A DNA stretch of 64,000 nucleotides from Thiohalocapsa sp. (GTDB lineage: Bacteria; Pseudomonadota; Gammaproteobacteria; Chromatiales; Chromatiaceae): assembly GCA_021736785.1 (NCBI GenBank), contig JAIPFF010000011.1, positions 1 through 64,000 on the forward strand. Direction: 5' to 3'. Below, piece by piece: positions 54,361-63,224 of this stretch. Under the pieces are notes generated by a model. It saw only the letters and a list, made by a program, of their open reading frames with translations. It was not told the origin of the DNA and did not search any database. How positions within the stretch are numbered: position 1 is the stretch's first letter; each line of letters opens with the position of its first letter. The translations under genes and the position numbers were made by a program.

Positions 54361-55650
54361 ATGCAGCAATCGACACCCGCCTCCTCCGACGACTCGCTCG
54401 CCGCATTGCTGGACGCCGAAGAGCGCTCCGCCCGAGCGCGTCACCGGCGTCTCGCGATCGCCGCCGCCATTACACTGGCCGCGCTCGCGGCCGCCGTTTG
54501 GCTGTTGCGGCCCGGCGACGAGAACGGCATTCGGTTCGAAACGGCGGAGGTCCGTCGCGGCGACTTGGTCGTGCATGTGACGGCCACCGGCACGCTGGAA
54601 CCGGTGAACCAGGTGGAGGTCGGTACCGAGATCTCCGGCACCATCGAGGTCGTTCTCGTGGACTACAACGACTTGGTCCGCGCCGGCGATGAGCTGGCCC
54701 GGCTCGACACCGAGCAGCTCGACGCCCGGCTGCGGCAGTCCGAGGCCGCTTTGGCGCTGGCCCGGGCGCGGGTCCTCGAGGCCGAGGCCACGGTGACGGA
54801 GACGGCGAACCGTCTGCGCCGCACCGAGGATCTGCTGCGCAAGGGCATGTCGTCTCGCGAGGAGTTGGACACGAGCACCGCGGCCCACGCGCGCGCGACG
54901 GCGCTCCTGGCCGTCGCCGAGGCCCAAGTGGCGCAGGCGCAAGCACAGCTGGACGCGGATCGGCGCACCCGCGAGAAGGCCGTGATCCGCGCGCCGATCG
55001 ACGGCATCGTGCTGGAGCGCAAGGTGGAGCCGGGCCAGACCGTGGCCGCATCGCTGCAGACGCCGGTGCTGTTCAAGCTGGCCGAGACCTTGACGCAAAT
55101 GGATCTGCACGTGGATGTCGACGAGGCCGACGTCGGCAGCGTCGCTGTCGGCCAGAGCGCGGAGTTTACCGTCGACGCGTATCCGGACCGAACATTTCCC
55201 GCGCGCATCGAGCAGGTCCGCTTCGCGCCGCAGACCGTCGAGGGCGTGGTCACCTACGAGACGCTGCTCGCCGTCGATAACTCCGAGCTGCTGCTGCGCC
55301 CCGGCATGACGGCCACGGCGGAGATCCTGGTCGAGCGCATCGAGGACGCCTTGCTGGTGCCGAATGCGGCGCTGCGCTTCAGTCCGCCGCGGGCCGCGGC
55401 GGCACGGGAAGCCGGCGGTCGGGGACTCGTCGGCATGCTGCTGCCGCGGGCGCCGGGCTCGCGCCGGGACAACGCCGGAACCGAGCGCGCAGGGGACGCC
55501 CGCGTCTGGCTCCTCGCCGACGGCGAGCCCGCTGCCGTGTCGATCGAGACCGGCGCCAGCGACGGCGCGCAGACGCAGGTATTGTCCGGGGATCTCAAGG
55601 CCGGGCAGCAGGTGCTTGTCGACAGCGTGATGTCGGGACGCGGGCGCTGA
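54361..55650 (+). CDS. MacA-type periplasmic adaptor (HlyD family)
   Basis: A 429-residue membrane fusion protein with an N-terminal anchor (about 33-49, LAIAAAITLAALAAAVWLL), a lipoyl/barrel-sandwich half (TATGTLEPVNQVEVGTEISGTIEVVLVDYNDLVRAGDELARLD), a long coiled coil (about 120-205), the second lipoyl half (RAPIDGIVLERKVEPGQTV) and a beta-barrel. It should bridge the inner-membrane ABC transporter to an outer-membrane channel. It is the first of three genes; the ATPase follows by 14 bases. No TolC-like gene is in the window. Confidence 0.9.
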   Translation: MQQSTPASSDDSLAALLDAEERSARARHRRLAIAAAITLAALAAAVWLLRPGDENGIRFETAEVRRGDLVVHVTATGTLEPVNQVEVGTEISGTIEVVLVDYNDLVRAGDELARLDTEQLDARLRQSEAALALARARVLEAEATVTETANRLRRTEDLLRKGMSSREELDTSTAAHARATALLAVAEAQVAQAQAQLDADRRTREKAVIRAPIDGIVLERKVEPGQTVAASLQTPVLFKLAETLTQMDLHVDVDEADVGSVAVGQSAEFTVDAYPDRTFPARIEQVRFAPQTVEGVVTYETLLAVDNSELLLRPGMTATAEILVERIEDALLVPNAALRFSPPRAAAAREAGGRGLVGMLLPRAPGSRRDNAGTERAGDARVWLLADGEPAAVSIETGASDGAQTQVLSGDLKAGQQVLVDSVMSGRGR

Positions 55651-55664
55651 CGGGGCCGGCCACG

Positions 55665-56507
55665 ATGCACCCCGAAGCCACAACGGGCGCCGGCCCCGCA
55701 GCGCAGCGGGCAGGGACGGATGCCGAGCACCGCGCCGTCGCGGCGGCGCCCGGCAGCCCGCTGATCGAGCTGCGCGGCGTGACGAAGGTCTACGGCAGCG
55801 GCAGCGCGGCCATGCATGCACTGCGCGGCATCGACCTCACGATCGGCGCCGGCGAGATGGTCGCCGTGATGGGACCGAGCGGCTCCGGCAAGTCCACCGC
55901 CATGAACATCCTCGGCTGCCTGGATACCCCGAGCGCGGGCAGCTATCGCTTCCGCGGCCTGGACGTCGATGCCATGAGCCGCGATCAGCGCGCGCTGCTG
56001 CGCCGCCATGCGCTGGGATTCGTGTTCCAAGGCTTCAACCTGCTGGCGCGCACGACGGCACTCGAGAACGTGGAACTGCCGCTGATCTACCACCGCTTGC
56101 CCGCCGCCGAGCGCCGCGGCCGTGCCCGGGCGGCGCTGGCCGCGGTCGGCCTGACCGGCTGGGAGCAGCACACGCCCGCAGAGCTCTCGGGCGGCCAGCA
56201 GCAGCGCGTCGCCATCGCCCGGGCGCTGGTCACCGATCCGGACGTGGTGCTGGCCGACGAGCCCACCGGCAATCTGGACAGCGCCCGCAGCCGCGAGATC
56301 ATGGACCTGCTGCGCGCGATGAACCGCGAGCACGGCATCACCGTCGTGATGATCACCCACGAACCGGACATGGCCGCCTACGCCGGGCGGATCGTGCATT
56401 TTCTCGACGGGCTGGTCGCGTGCGAAGCAGCGCCGGTTGCGGATTCGGCAGCGGCGCATGCCGGCGCCGATACCGGCGCGCCCGCCCCCGGCACCGGGAG
56501 GCGCTGA
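55665..56507 (+). CDS. ABC transporter ATPase, MacB/LolD type
   Basis: A 280-residue ATPase: Walker A GPSGSGKST, Q-loop VFQGFNLL, signature LSGGQQQRVAIARAL, Walker B VVLADEPTGNLD, His switch MITHEPD. The N-terminal 30 residues and the C-terminal 30 are Ala/Gly/Pro-rich extensions. It pairs with the permease encoded next, overlapping it by a single base (TGATG). In E. coli MacB the ATPase and permease are one polypeptide; here they are separate. Confidence 0.93.
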   Translation: MHPEATTGAGPAAQRAGTDAEHRAVAAAPGSPLIELRGVTKVYGSGSAAMHALRGIDLTIGAGEMVAVMGPSGSGKSTAMNILGCLDTPSAGSYRFRGLDVDAMSRDQRALLRRHALGFVFQGFNLLARTTALENVELPLIYHRLPAAERRGRARAALAAVGLTGWEQHTPAELSGGQQQRVAIARALVTDPDVVLADEPTGNLDSARSREIMDLLRAMNREHGITVVMITHEPDMAAYAGRIVHFLDGLVACEAAPVADSAAAHAGADTGAPAPGTGRR

Positions 56508-57712
56508 TGCTCGGCAACAGCCTGCTGCTCGCGATCCGCGAGATCCGCCGCAACGTGCTGCGGTCGTTCCTGACAATCCTCGGCATCGTCATCGGTGTGG
56601 CGGCCGTCATCGTCATGGTCACGCTGGGCCAGGGCGCCACCGCCCAGGTCAAGACCCAGATCGAGAGCCTGGGCAGCAACCTGCTGATCGTGCGGCCGGG
56701 CCAGCGCATGGGGCCCGGCATGAGCGCCGACGCGGCGCGCTTTACGCTGGCCGACGTCACCGCGCTGCGCCGCGAGGTGCCGTCGTTGGCGGCGGTCGCG
56801 CCCGGAACGTCCCAGAGCATGACCGCGATCGTCGGCAACGAGAACTGGTCCACGACCGTCACCGGCACCGACAACGCCTATCTGCTGGCGCGCAACTGGA
56901 CGCTTGCCGCCGGGCGCGCCTTCAAGGACGGCGAGCTGCGCGCCGGCAAAGCTGTCTGCATCATCGGTGCAACCGTGCGCAAGGAGCTGTTCGGGGCACA
57001 GAATCCAATCGACCAGCGCGTGCGGCTCAAGAACCTGAGCTGCGAGATCGTCGGCCTGCTGCAGGACAAAGGCCAGAGCAGCATGGGCATGGATCAGGAC
57101 GACCTGGTGCTGATGCCCATTCGCACGGTACAGCGGCGAATCAAAGGGGATCAGGACGTCGACGTGATCTATCTGTCGGTCCGGGCGGGACGCTCCATGG
57201 ACCGCACCATCGCGGACGTCGAGCGGCTGCTGCGCGAGCGCCGCCATATCGGCCCCTTCGACGAGGACGATTTCTCCGTGCGCGATATGCGCGAGATCAC
57301 GAACATGCTCGCCGGCACGACGACGGTGCTGACGTCGCTGCTCGGCGCGGTCGCGTCCGTGAGCCTGCTGGTCGGCGGCATCGGCATCATGAACATCATG
57401 CTGGTCTCGGTCACCGAACGGACCCGCGAGATCGGTATCCGCCTGGCGATCGGCGCCCGTGAAGACGAGGTGCTGTTGCAGTTTTTGGTCGAGGCCGTCG
57501 TGCTGTCGTCCTTCGGCGGGCTGCTCGGCATCCTGCTCGCGCTCGGCACCTCGCTGCTGCTCGCCGGGATGCTCGGGGTGCCCTTCATCCTCGACGGCGG
57601 CATCATCGCCCTTGCGTTTCTGTTCTCCGCCGCCGTCGGCATCGTGTTCGGCTGGGTGCCGGCGCGGCGTGCGGCGCGGCTCGATCCGATCGAGGCGTTG
57701 CGGCATGAATGA
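56507..57712 (+). CDS. ABC transporter permease, MacB type
   Basis: A 401-residue permease with the MacB layout: first helix (FLTILGIVIGVAAVIVMVTLGQGA), a periplasmic domain of about 220 residues (LGSNLLIVRPGQR, DVTALRREVPSLAAVAPGTSQ, ADVERLLRERRHIG), then three helices (TSLLGAVASVSLLVGGIGIMNIMLVSVTERTREIGIRLAIGA and two more). The ERTREIGIRLAIGA loop is the ATPase-coupling helix. Mechanotransmission of substrates (macrolides, lipoproteins, peptides) across the envelope is the family role. Confidence 0.93.
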   Translation: MLGNSLLLAIREIRRNVLRSFLTILGIVIGVAAVIVMVTLGQGATAQVKTQIESLGSNLLIVRPGQRMGPGMSADAARFTLADVTALRREVPSLAAVAPGTSQSMTAIVGNENWSTTVTGTDNAYLLARNWTLAAGRAFKDGELRAGKAVCIIGATVRKELFGAQNPIDQRVRLKNLSCEIVGLLQDKGQSSMGMDQDDLVLMPIRTVQRRIKGDQDVDVIYLSVRAGRSMDRTIADVERLLRERRHIGPFDEDDFSVRDMREITNMLAGTTTVLTSLLGAVASVSLLVGGIGIMNIMLVSVTERTREIGIRLAIGAREDEVLLQFLVEAVVLSSFGGLLGILLALGTSLLLAGMLGVPFILDGGIIALAFLFSAAVGIVFGWVPARRAARLDPIEALRHE

Positions 57713-57808
57713 ATCTGGATTCAAGCCGTAGGCGAGCGGCACCGATAAGCGCGCACCGCAAGGACCGCGAAGGCCATTGTGGAGCCGCGCCCCCCGATCT
57801 GCGATGCT

Positions 57809-57830
57809 TTGCGGCTACCGCTAGCCGCAA
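57809..57830 (+). promoter_or_regulatory. Hairpin just before modE
   Basis: A 9-bp perfect stem TTGCGGCTA / TAGCCGCAA with loop CCGC ends 13 bases before the modE ATG, where a ribosome-binding sequence would be expected but none is visible. It could control modE translation or end the efflux transcript. Confidence 0.45.
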
Positions 57831-57843
57831 GCGCAGTACGCCG

Positions 57844-58692
57844 ATGTCCAACAAGCCTAAGCCGCCCAGTCATTCGCCGGGCAAGCCGCCCGGCAAGCCG
57901 GTCAATGTGGCCGGGCAGTTCTGGCTCAGCGTGGACGAGGTCGCGTTCCTCGGCGAGGAGCGCATCGCACTGCTGGAGCAGATCGCCGAGCGCGGGTCCA
58001 TCACCCAGGCGGCGAAGGCCGTGGGCGTCAGCTACAAGGCTGCCTGGGACGCGGTGGACGCGATCAACAACGTGGCGCCGTCGCCGGTGGTTTCCACGGC
58101 GACCGGCGGGCGCGGCGGCGGCGGTGCGCGGCTCACCGACGAGGGCCGGCGGCTGATCACCGCCTACCGCACCATTGCCGCGGAGTACCAGCGCTTCCTC
58201 GCCGGCATCAACGCCGCCATGGGCGACTCCGGCGCCGCGCTGGACATGCTGCGCCGGCTCGCGCTGCGCACCAGCGCCCGCAATCAGTTCATCGGGCGCA
58301 TCGTCGCGGTCACCGCCCGCACCGTCGACGCGGAGGTCTGGATCGAGATCCAGGGCGGCGAGCGCATCGTCTCCGGCATCACCAACGAGAGCGTGGAGTT
58401 GCTCGGCCTGCGCCCGGGGCGTAGCGTCTGGGCGCTGGCCAAGGCCGTCGCCGTCGACATTGTCCGCGAGCCGGATTCGGCCCGCCCGCCGAGCACCAAC
58501 GCGCTGTGCGGTACCGTCAAGCAGATCAACCGCGGGGACGGCCCCACCGAGGTCGTCATCGCCCTGTCCGCCGGCGTCACGGTGCGCGGCGTCATCGACG
58601 CCGACGCGCTGGAGCGGCTCGGCATCGTCGAGGGTGGACCCGCGTGCGCGGTGTTCCCGGCGTCCAGCGTTATCGTCGGCGTCGACAACTAG
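57844..58692 (+). CDS. modE: Molybdate-dependent transcriptional regulator ModE
   Basis: A 282-residue ModE. N-terminal LysR-like winged helix (LGEERIALLEQIAERGSITQAAKAVGVSYKAAWDAVDAINN), then two tandem Mop (TOBE) domains that bind molybdate: TSARNQFIGRIVAVTARTVDAEVWIEIQGGERIVSGITNESVELLGL and ALCGTVKQINRG...VRGVIDADALERLGIVEGGPACAVFPASSVIVGV. The second Mop lacks the full SARN start, which is common. It normally represses mod genes and tunes Mo enzymes when molybdate is plentiful. Other mod genes follow 2 kb downstream. Confidence 0.93.
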   Translation: MSNKPKPPSHSPGKPPGKPVNVAGQFWLSVDEVAFLGEERIALLEQIAERGSITQAAKAVGVSYKAAWDAVDAINNVAPSPVVSTATGGRGGGGARLTDEGRRLITAYRTIAAEYQRFLAGINAAMGDSGAALDMLRRLALRTSARNQFIGRIVAVTARTVDAEVWIEIQGGERIVSGITNESVELLGLRPGRSVWALAKAVAVDIVREPDSARPPSTNALCGTVKQINRGDGPTEVVIALSAGVTVRGVIDADALERLGIVEGGPACAVFPASSVIVGVDN

Positions 58693-58836
58693 CCCGATAG
58701 CCGGCGGGGCGATGCCGGTGCAAATTGCCGCGACTGGCCGCGAATAGTGCCGAAGACGCCCGTCGGGCGCCCGCTAGACTCGATGCCTACGATCAACTGC
58801 CCGGACCGCGAGGTGGATCGACATGACATCGCCCTT

Positions 58837-59490
58837 TCAGCCAGGCTTCGATCGCACCACGTCTGCAAGCGAGGTCGCGCTGAGCACCCGCTCGGACCAC
58901 AGGAGCAGGGTCGCCTCGTCGGCCGCGGCGATACGGGCCTCGAGATCATCGGGAAGGGTTCCGAATTTCAGGCGCAGCAGGCGCGCCAGCACGCGGGCTT
59001 CGCCCTGGAGCAGAACCTGCTGCACTCCCTGCTGCATCCCTTGCTGCATCCCCTCTTCACGAAAGCGTTCGGCAAATCGGCTCATTGTCTGTGCCTCGTC
59101 GGGGTAGTCGCGTGCATATTGCTCTCGCTCATTATCGTCAAGGGCTGTATAGATATCGATAAAATCCAGATACTTGAGCCATTTCTCGGGATCCGCCTCC
59201 AGCTCCGTCAGACCACGCACGGCGCGCGCATCGATCTCCACCTTGCGCTCCGGCGGGTAGCGCATGCTCGGCAGCGTCAGGCGAGCGACCAGGTTGTCGC
59301 TGTCTCTGTAGTCTTCGAAGTCCAGCTCCGCCAGCGCGCAGCGCAGGTAGCGGAAGTCCAGATAGACGTGACGGTCCCCGCCCAGGCGCAGCCGTTCGGG
59401 GACACCTTTGCACATGCGCAAAAAGATCACCACCGGCACCACGCGACAGGTGTCGAGCAGCTCGGCGAGGTCCAGGCAGTAGTGGGCCAC
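58837..59490 (-). pseudogene. Rpn/PD-(D/E)XK nuclease family protein, N-terminally truncated
   Basis: A 217-residue frame matching the middle and C-terminal part of Rpn-type recombination-promoting nucleases / YhgA-like putative transposases: YCLDLAELLDTCRVVPVVIFLRM, LDFRYLRCALAELDFEDYRDSDN, then RFREEGMQQGMQQGVQQVLLQGEARVLARLLRLKFG, with the Gln/Gly-rich low-complexity tract normal for the group. The first ~80 residues with the start of the nuclease core are absent upstream, so the gene is probably dead. It interrupts the molybdenum locus. Confidence 0.75.
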
Positions 59491-59679
59491 GGGCGGTCAT
59501 CGTCCGATCTTTTCGGATCGCGGAGCCTCCCTATGACGGCCGCCTCGGACGAGTCCTGATCGCCTCGTCGACGGCCGCCATCTCCGGCCGCAGATCGACA
59601 CAGGGGCGAGCATCGAGGGATACTGCGGCCGGCGTTCCTGTTGTCGCAGTCAACTTGTTTTCGGCGGGAGTTTGCAGTT

Positions 59680-60234
59680 ATGTCGGCGGCCCGTACGAGT
59701 CTGACGCACCCGCTCCAGATCGCGGAAGTACGCGCGAGTCCGTCCCATGGCCGGATCGGGATTACCCTGTGTCCGGGCAAACATGATCGTTTCGCCCATA
59801 CGGGGGCTTGGGCGCGTGACCTCGCAACCGATCTGGACGCCATCGCCGCGTGGGGCGCGCGACTGGTGCTGACGTTGATGGAGCCGGAAGAGCTCAAGGC
59901 GCTCAAGGTGCCTGCCCTTGGCGAGGAGGTTCAGCGCCGAGGCATGGCGTGGCGGCATCTGCCCATCGCGGATTTCTCCGTTCCCACCGAGGCCTTCGAG
60001 CAGCAGTGGACAACACAGGGCCAGGAGATCCGCGAGCTATTGCGCGCCGGTGATCCAGTGCTCGTGCATTGCAAAGGCGGCTTGGGCCGGGCGGGCATGA
60101 TCGCCGCGCGTTTGCTGGTCGAATTGGGTATGGACACCGAAGAAGCCGTTCGCCATGTTCGCCGCGAACGCAAGGGCGCCATAGAAACGTCTTCGCAGCT
60201 CGCGGTGGTGCGCCGAACTGTACGGATGCCGTAA
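59680..60234 (+). CDS. Dual-specificity (CDKN3-like) protein phosphatase
   Basis: A 184-residue Cys-based phosphatase. The signature HCKGGLGRAG (His130, Cys131, Arg137) fits HCX5R exactly, and the likely general acid is Asp98 (PIADFSVP). The order GAWARDLATDLDAIAAWGARLVLTLMEPEELKALKVPALGEEVQRRGMAWRHLPIADF is that of the CDKN3/kinase-associated phosphatase group found in bacteria. It should dephosphorylate Ser/Thr/Tyr proteins or phosphorylated small molecules. A kinase-fold protein is encoded 20 bases downstream, which suggests a paired modification system. Confidence 0.88.
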   Translation: MSAARTSLTHPLQIAEVRASPSHGRIGITLCPGKHDRFAHTGAWARDLATDLDAIAAWGARLVLTLMEPEELKALKVPALGEEVQRRGMAWRHLPIADFSVPTEAFEQQWTTQGQEIRELLRAGDPVLVHCKGGLGRAGMIAARLLVELGMDTEEAVRHVRRERKGAIETSSQLAVVRRTVRMP

Positions 60235-60254
60235 TCAGGGGATGGAGACTCGTG

Positions 60255-60953
60255 ATGATCACCGACACACCACTGATCGATACGGGCATGATGCAGCGTG
60301 TCGGCGGGCAATTGGGCACGAACCCCGCCGGCCTATTCCAAGACGACAGCGGGCGGCGCTATTACGTCAAGACGCTTGAGTCTCCGGCGCATGCATGCAA
60401 CGAGCGGATCGCGGCCAGCCTGTACCGGCTGACAGGCGCCCCGACGCTGCGCTACGTGCCCACGACAAACCCAGATCAGATCGCAACCGCGTGGGTCGAC
60501 CTCGATAAGAAGTGCATCGCCCACTTCACCGACCCCGAGCGCAAGCAAGCTCAGCGGTGGCTCGGGGTGCACGCGTGGACGGCCAATTGGGACGCCGCCG
60601 GCTTCGCGGGAGACAATCAGGGCGTGGCCGACGGCACCGTGCTGACGCTCGATGTGGGTGGCGCACTGGCGTTTCGGGCGCGCGGGGCCCCCAAGGGCAA
60701 GGCGTTCGGTACCCGCGTCGACGAGCTTGATCTATTGCGAAGCAACCGCGACAACCCGCACGCGGTCACGCTCTTCGCCGACATGAGTCGCGACGAGATC
60801 GCAGATGCCGTCGCGGTCGTCGTACGGATTCCGGACGAGCAGATTCGCCGGGCCATCATCGGCAGTGGCGGCAGCCCCAAGCTGGTCGAGAAGATGCTGG
60901 CACGCAAGGACGATATGGCGAGGCGCGTGAGTTGCGAACTCTGTAACCCTTAG
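60255..60953 (+). CDS. Small kinase-fold (HipA/actin-fragmin-kinase-like) protein
   Basis: A 232-residue protein with the minimal features of a protein-kinase-like fold: a Gly-rich entry (GGQLGTNPAG, 17-26), a candidate ATP-binding Lys39 (YYVKTLE), an alpha-C Glu50 (CNERIAASLYRL), and a catalytic/metal loop N111-W-D113...GDN121 followed by Asp133 (VLTLDVGGALAFRARGAPKGKAFG). The N-x-D...DN...DxGG set resembles kinase-like domains attached to phage head-morphogenesis proteins and, more distantly, HipA. Here it stands alone and directly follows a phosphatase gene. A partner or substrate is not evident. Start ATG 60255 has GGAGACTC upstream; GTG 60252 is possible. Confidence 0.65.
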   Translation: MITDTPLIDTGMMQRVGGQLGTNPAGLFQDDSGRRYYVKTLESPAHACNERIAASLYRLTGAPTLRYVPTTNPDQIATAWVDLDKKCIAHFTDPERKQAQRWLGVHAWTANWDAAGFAGDNQGVADGTVLTLDVGGALAFRARGAPKGKAFGTRVDELDLLRSNRDNPHAVTLFADMSRDEIADAVAVVVRIPDEQIRRAIIGSGGSPKLVEKMLARKDDMARRVSCELCNP

Positions 60954-61036
60954 ACAGCGCCGACTACGCAGCCAACGCTCGGGGCTGGGCGCCCGGCAAC
61001 CCGCGCCGGGACCGGACAGCCGCCGTTCGAGACCGC

Positions 61037-61891
61037 TTACGCCGAGAACCGCACCTGCACATCCCGCGGCGGCGCCAAATGCGGCGCGGTGGTCACCAGC
61101 AGCTTGGCGCCGGCGCGGGCATAGGCCTCGGCATTGCCGGCATTGACGCCGCCGGCGGCCGCGACGACGGCACAGGAACCGGCGCCGCGCCGTGCGAGTG
61201 CAGCAGCAACCTCGGCCACCTGCTCCGGCGTGAACTTCTCCAACTGCAGGACATCGGCGTCGGCCCATGTCAGGGCCTCTTCCGGCGTTGCGACCTCGAC
61301 GACGACCCGCTTTTCCGGGCACTGCTTGTGCAGCCGGGCGACGGTCTCGCCGGGGGATTCGCCGTCGAGGAACAAGCGGTGCTCGGCAAACACCAGCAGG
61401 GTTTCGGACAGGCCGTTGCGATGCATCACGGCGCCGCCGGCGCGAAACGCCTTCACCGCGAGCCGGCGATTGCCGGGCACGTTCTTGCGCGTGCCGGCGA
61501 CGATGGCGTCCGGGTGCCCTCGGCGTGCCGCGGCGGCGATGGCGGCAGCGCTGCTGGCGATGCCGCCGCACCACTCCATCAGCGTCTGCGCGGTCTTCCA
61601 GCCGCGATGCAATGCGCCGGCGCTGCCCGCCGCCTGCAGCAGCAGCGTCTCCGGCTCGGCCGCGGTGCCGGACGGGGCCAGGCATTCGGCCTCGGCGCCG
61701 CAGAGCTGAAACATCCGCACCGCCTCCTCCGTGCCGCACACCCGCATCGGGTCTCGCGCAAAGAAGCGGATCACGCCGGCCCGCCCGGCGATGCCGAGGG
61801 AGTCCGTCGTCAGGTCACCGAAGGGGACATCTTCGGCGAGGAGATCGTGGAGGTTCTGGTCACTCAGCACGGGCGGGATCGGCAGCGTCAT
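61037..61891 (-). CDS. modD: ModD (nicotinate-nucleotide pyrophosphorylase-like)
   Basis: A 284-residue member of the quinolinate phosphoribosyltransferase fold, ModD branch, found in Mo transport loci of phototrophs and diazotrophs. Seen: LLAEDVPFGDLTTDSLGI, the phosphate-site GTRKNVPGNRRLAVKAFRAGGAVMHRNGLSET, VEVATPEEALTWADADVLQLEKFTPEQVAEV, and AAGGVNAGNAEAYARAGAKLLVTTAP. The role in molybdenum metabolism is unproven. ATG 61891 follows GAGGAACTG. The family distinguishes itself from NadC by the GTRKN... to HRNGLSETLLVFAEH stretch present here. Confidence 0.92.
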   Translation of the reverse strand: MTLPIPPVLSDQNLHDLLAEDVPFGDLTTDSLGIAGRAGVIRFFARDPMRVCGTEEAVRMFQLCGAEAECLAPSGTAAEPETLLLQAAGSAGALHRGWKTAQTLMEWCGGIASSAAAIAAAARRGHPDAIVAGTRKNVPGNRRLAVKAFRAGGAVMHRNGLSETLLVFAEHRLFLDGESPGETVARLHKQCPEKRVVVEVATPEEALTWADADVLQLEKFTPEQVAEVAAALARRGAGSCAVVAAAGGVNAGNAEAYARAGAKLLVTTAPHLAPPRDVQVRFSA

Positions 61892-62795
61892 CAGTTCCTC
61901 TGAAACTTGAAATGGTGATCGCGGTTGCGGATAGCGTGGCGCGGGTGGCTCGCGGCGAAGGGCAATGCTCGCGTGCAGGCCGACCGCCGCGTCGGGCAGC
62001 GTGGCCCCGGTCGAGAGCGTTTCCATCAGACCCGCCCTCAGTTTGCGCAACAGCACGCAAAGGTTCATTGACATCATCCCGAGCAGCATCGACCGCCGCA
62101 TCGCGCAGTCGAAGTCGCCGTCGAGCGCCCGACTTTCCATGGCGAGCGACCGGGTCTCGGTGGCGCCAAGATGTTGCAGCCGAGCATCAGGCTCAGGCCG
62201 AACTTCGTCGCTTGCAACGCGACGCGGCGCGCCTCCGCCGACAGCCCCGTAATCCCTCATTCAAATAACGCATCTAGCCAATGGCGAACGATCCTCGGGT
62301 TTTGTGGCACGGTGCATGCCGACAACTCGCTGAATCTATGTTTACCTCTGTTTCACAAGACAATACCTCCGCCCGATATTCGTTGCCGCTGATCGCGAAG
62401 CAGTGCTGTTGGTCGGAAAGCCAACAATTCCTTCATATAAATTTGTTTATAACGCGACAAATCGGCGTCATACGGAGCAGCGTCGACATCGGATGGAGGC
62501 GGCTGAACGCCTGCCGGATAGGCAGATCGCGGCGAAGCCGCCCACGAACTGTCGCGTGCGACACGTCAACGCCTGACAAGCAAGAAAGATGAATTATATT
62601 ATTTACTTAAGGGTTCCCAGAGGGTGCCGAACGATAACAGCAAGGCCGCGCGGACGACACAGGAGGCAGTATGCGCAGGCGCCGATTGCGCCGCGAGACA
62701 ACTTGGGCGCCGCGCAGCATCGCGGCGCACCATGAATGTGCAGCCTGCCGTCGATTCGGCAGGCTTCGATGTATTTCAGTGCATATAACGCATGT
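61892..62795. other. Upstream region of modD with possible coding remnant and AT-rich control region
   Basis: Directly upstream of modD (61900-62260, minus strand) two frames together read like one helical protein with a frameshift: GLSAEARRVALQATKFGLSLMLG then MESRALDGDFDCAMRRSMLLGMMSMNLCVLLRKLRAGLMETLSTG; third positions are GC-rich. I cannot name a family. Bases 62400-62640 are AT-rich and contain the ModE-like box. Confidence 0.45.
62431..62454. promoter_or_regulatory. Candidate ModE operator
   Basis: CTTCATAT-AAATTTGT-TTATAACG fits the 8-8-8 layout of ModE boxes such as the E. coli modA site (CGTTATAT-8-ACATAACG); each half matches at 6 of 8 bases. It lies in an AT-rich stretch that would serve the minus-strand modD unit. 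Confidence 0.4.
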
Positions 62796-63224
62796 CTACT
62801 CGAGAACGCCGAGGATGACGGACGGCGCTTTGAAGATCGCCTTCGCAGGCATCCCCTCCTTGATCCCGAGCGTGTCGCAGGCCCGGTGCGTGATGGTGGC
62901 ATGGACCTCGGCGCCGTCGGGCAGCGCGATGCCGACCTCGGCATGAACGGGGCCGATGTTCAGCGAGTTGACCGTGCCCGACAGGCAATTACGGGCGCTG
63001 AGACGGATGTTGGTGTCGTCCGTCATCACCAAGACGTTGGATGCCTTGATCAGGGCAATCGCCTCGCCACCTGCTCTTAGATTCAAAGACTTGATGCTCT
63101 CGTTGGTGACGACGGCGACGATCTTCTGGCCGCCGGCCATGACCAGCGAGACCTCGGAGTTGACGGCACCGCCCGTGATCGACTCGATCTTGCCCTGGAA
63201 CTGGTTGCGTGCGCTGATCTTCAT
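62796..63224 (-). CDS. Molbindin: tandem Mop (TOBE) molybdate-binding protein
   Basis: A 142-residue protein made only of two Mop domains: MKISARNQFQGKIESITGGAVNSEVSLVMAGGQKIVAVVTNESIKSLNLRAGGEAIALIKASNVLVMTD and LSARNCLSGTVNSLNIGPVHAEVGIALPDGAEVHATITHRACDTLGIKEGMPAKAIFKAPSVILGV. Both domains keep SARN, the molybdate-binding start. This is the ModG/Mop type, thought to store or buffer molybdate in the cytosol. ACGAGG lies before the ATG. It is divergent from modA. Confidence 0.93.
   Translation of the reverse strand: MKISARNQFQGKIESITGGAVNSEVSLVMAGGQKIVAVVTNESIKSLNLRAGGEAIALIKASNVLVMTDDTNIRLSARNCLSGTVNSLNIGPVHAEVGIALPDGAEVHATITHRACDTLGIKEGMPAKAIFKAPSVILGVLE

Noticed and set aside
53245-55821. 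858-codon minus-strand frame running from the CPBP protease through the efflux adaptor
   Set aside because: Only the part from 54126 is a protease; the rest is antisense to the adaptor gene.
58960-59060. Repeats in the Rpn remnant (MQQG units) as a separate repeat element
   Set aside because: The Gln/Gly tract is normal for this nuclease family.
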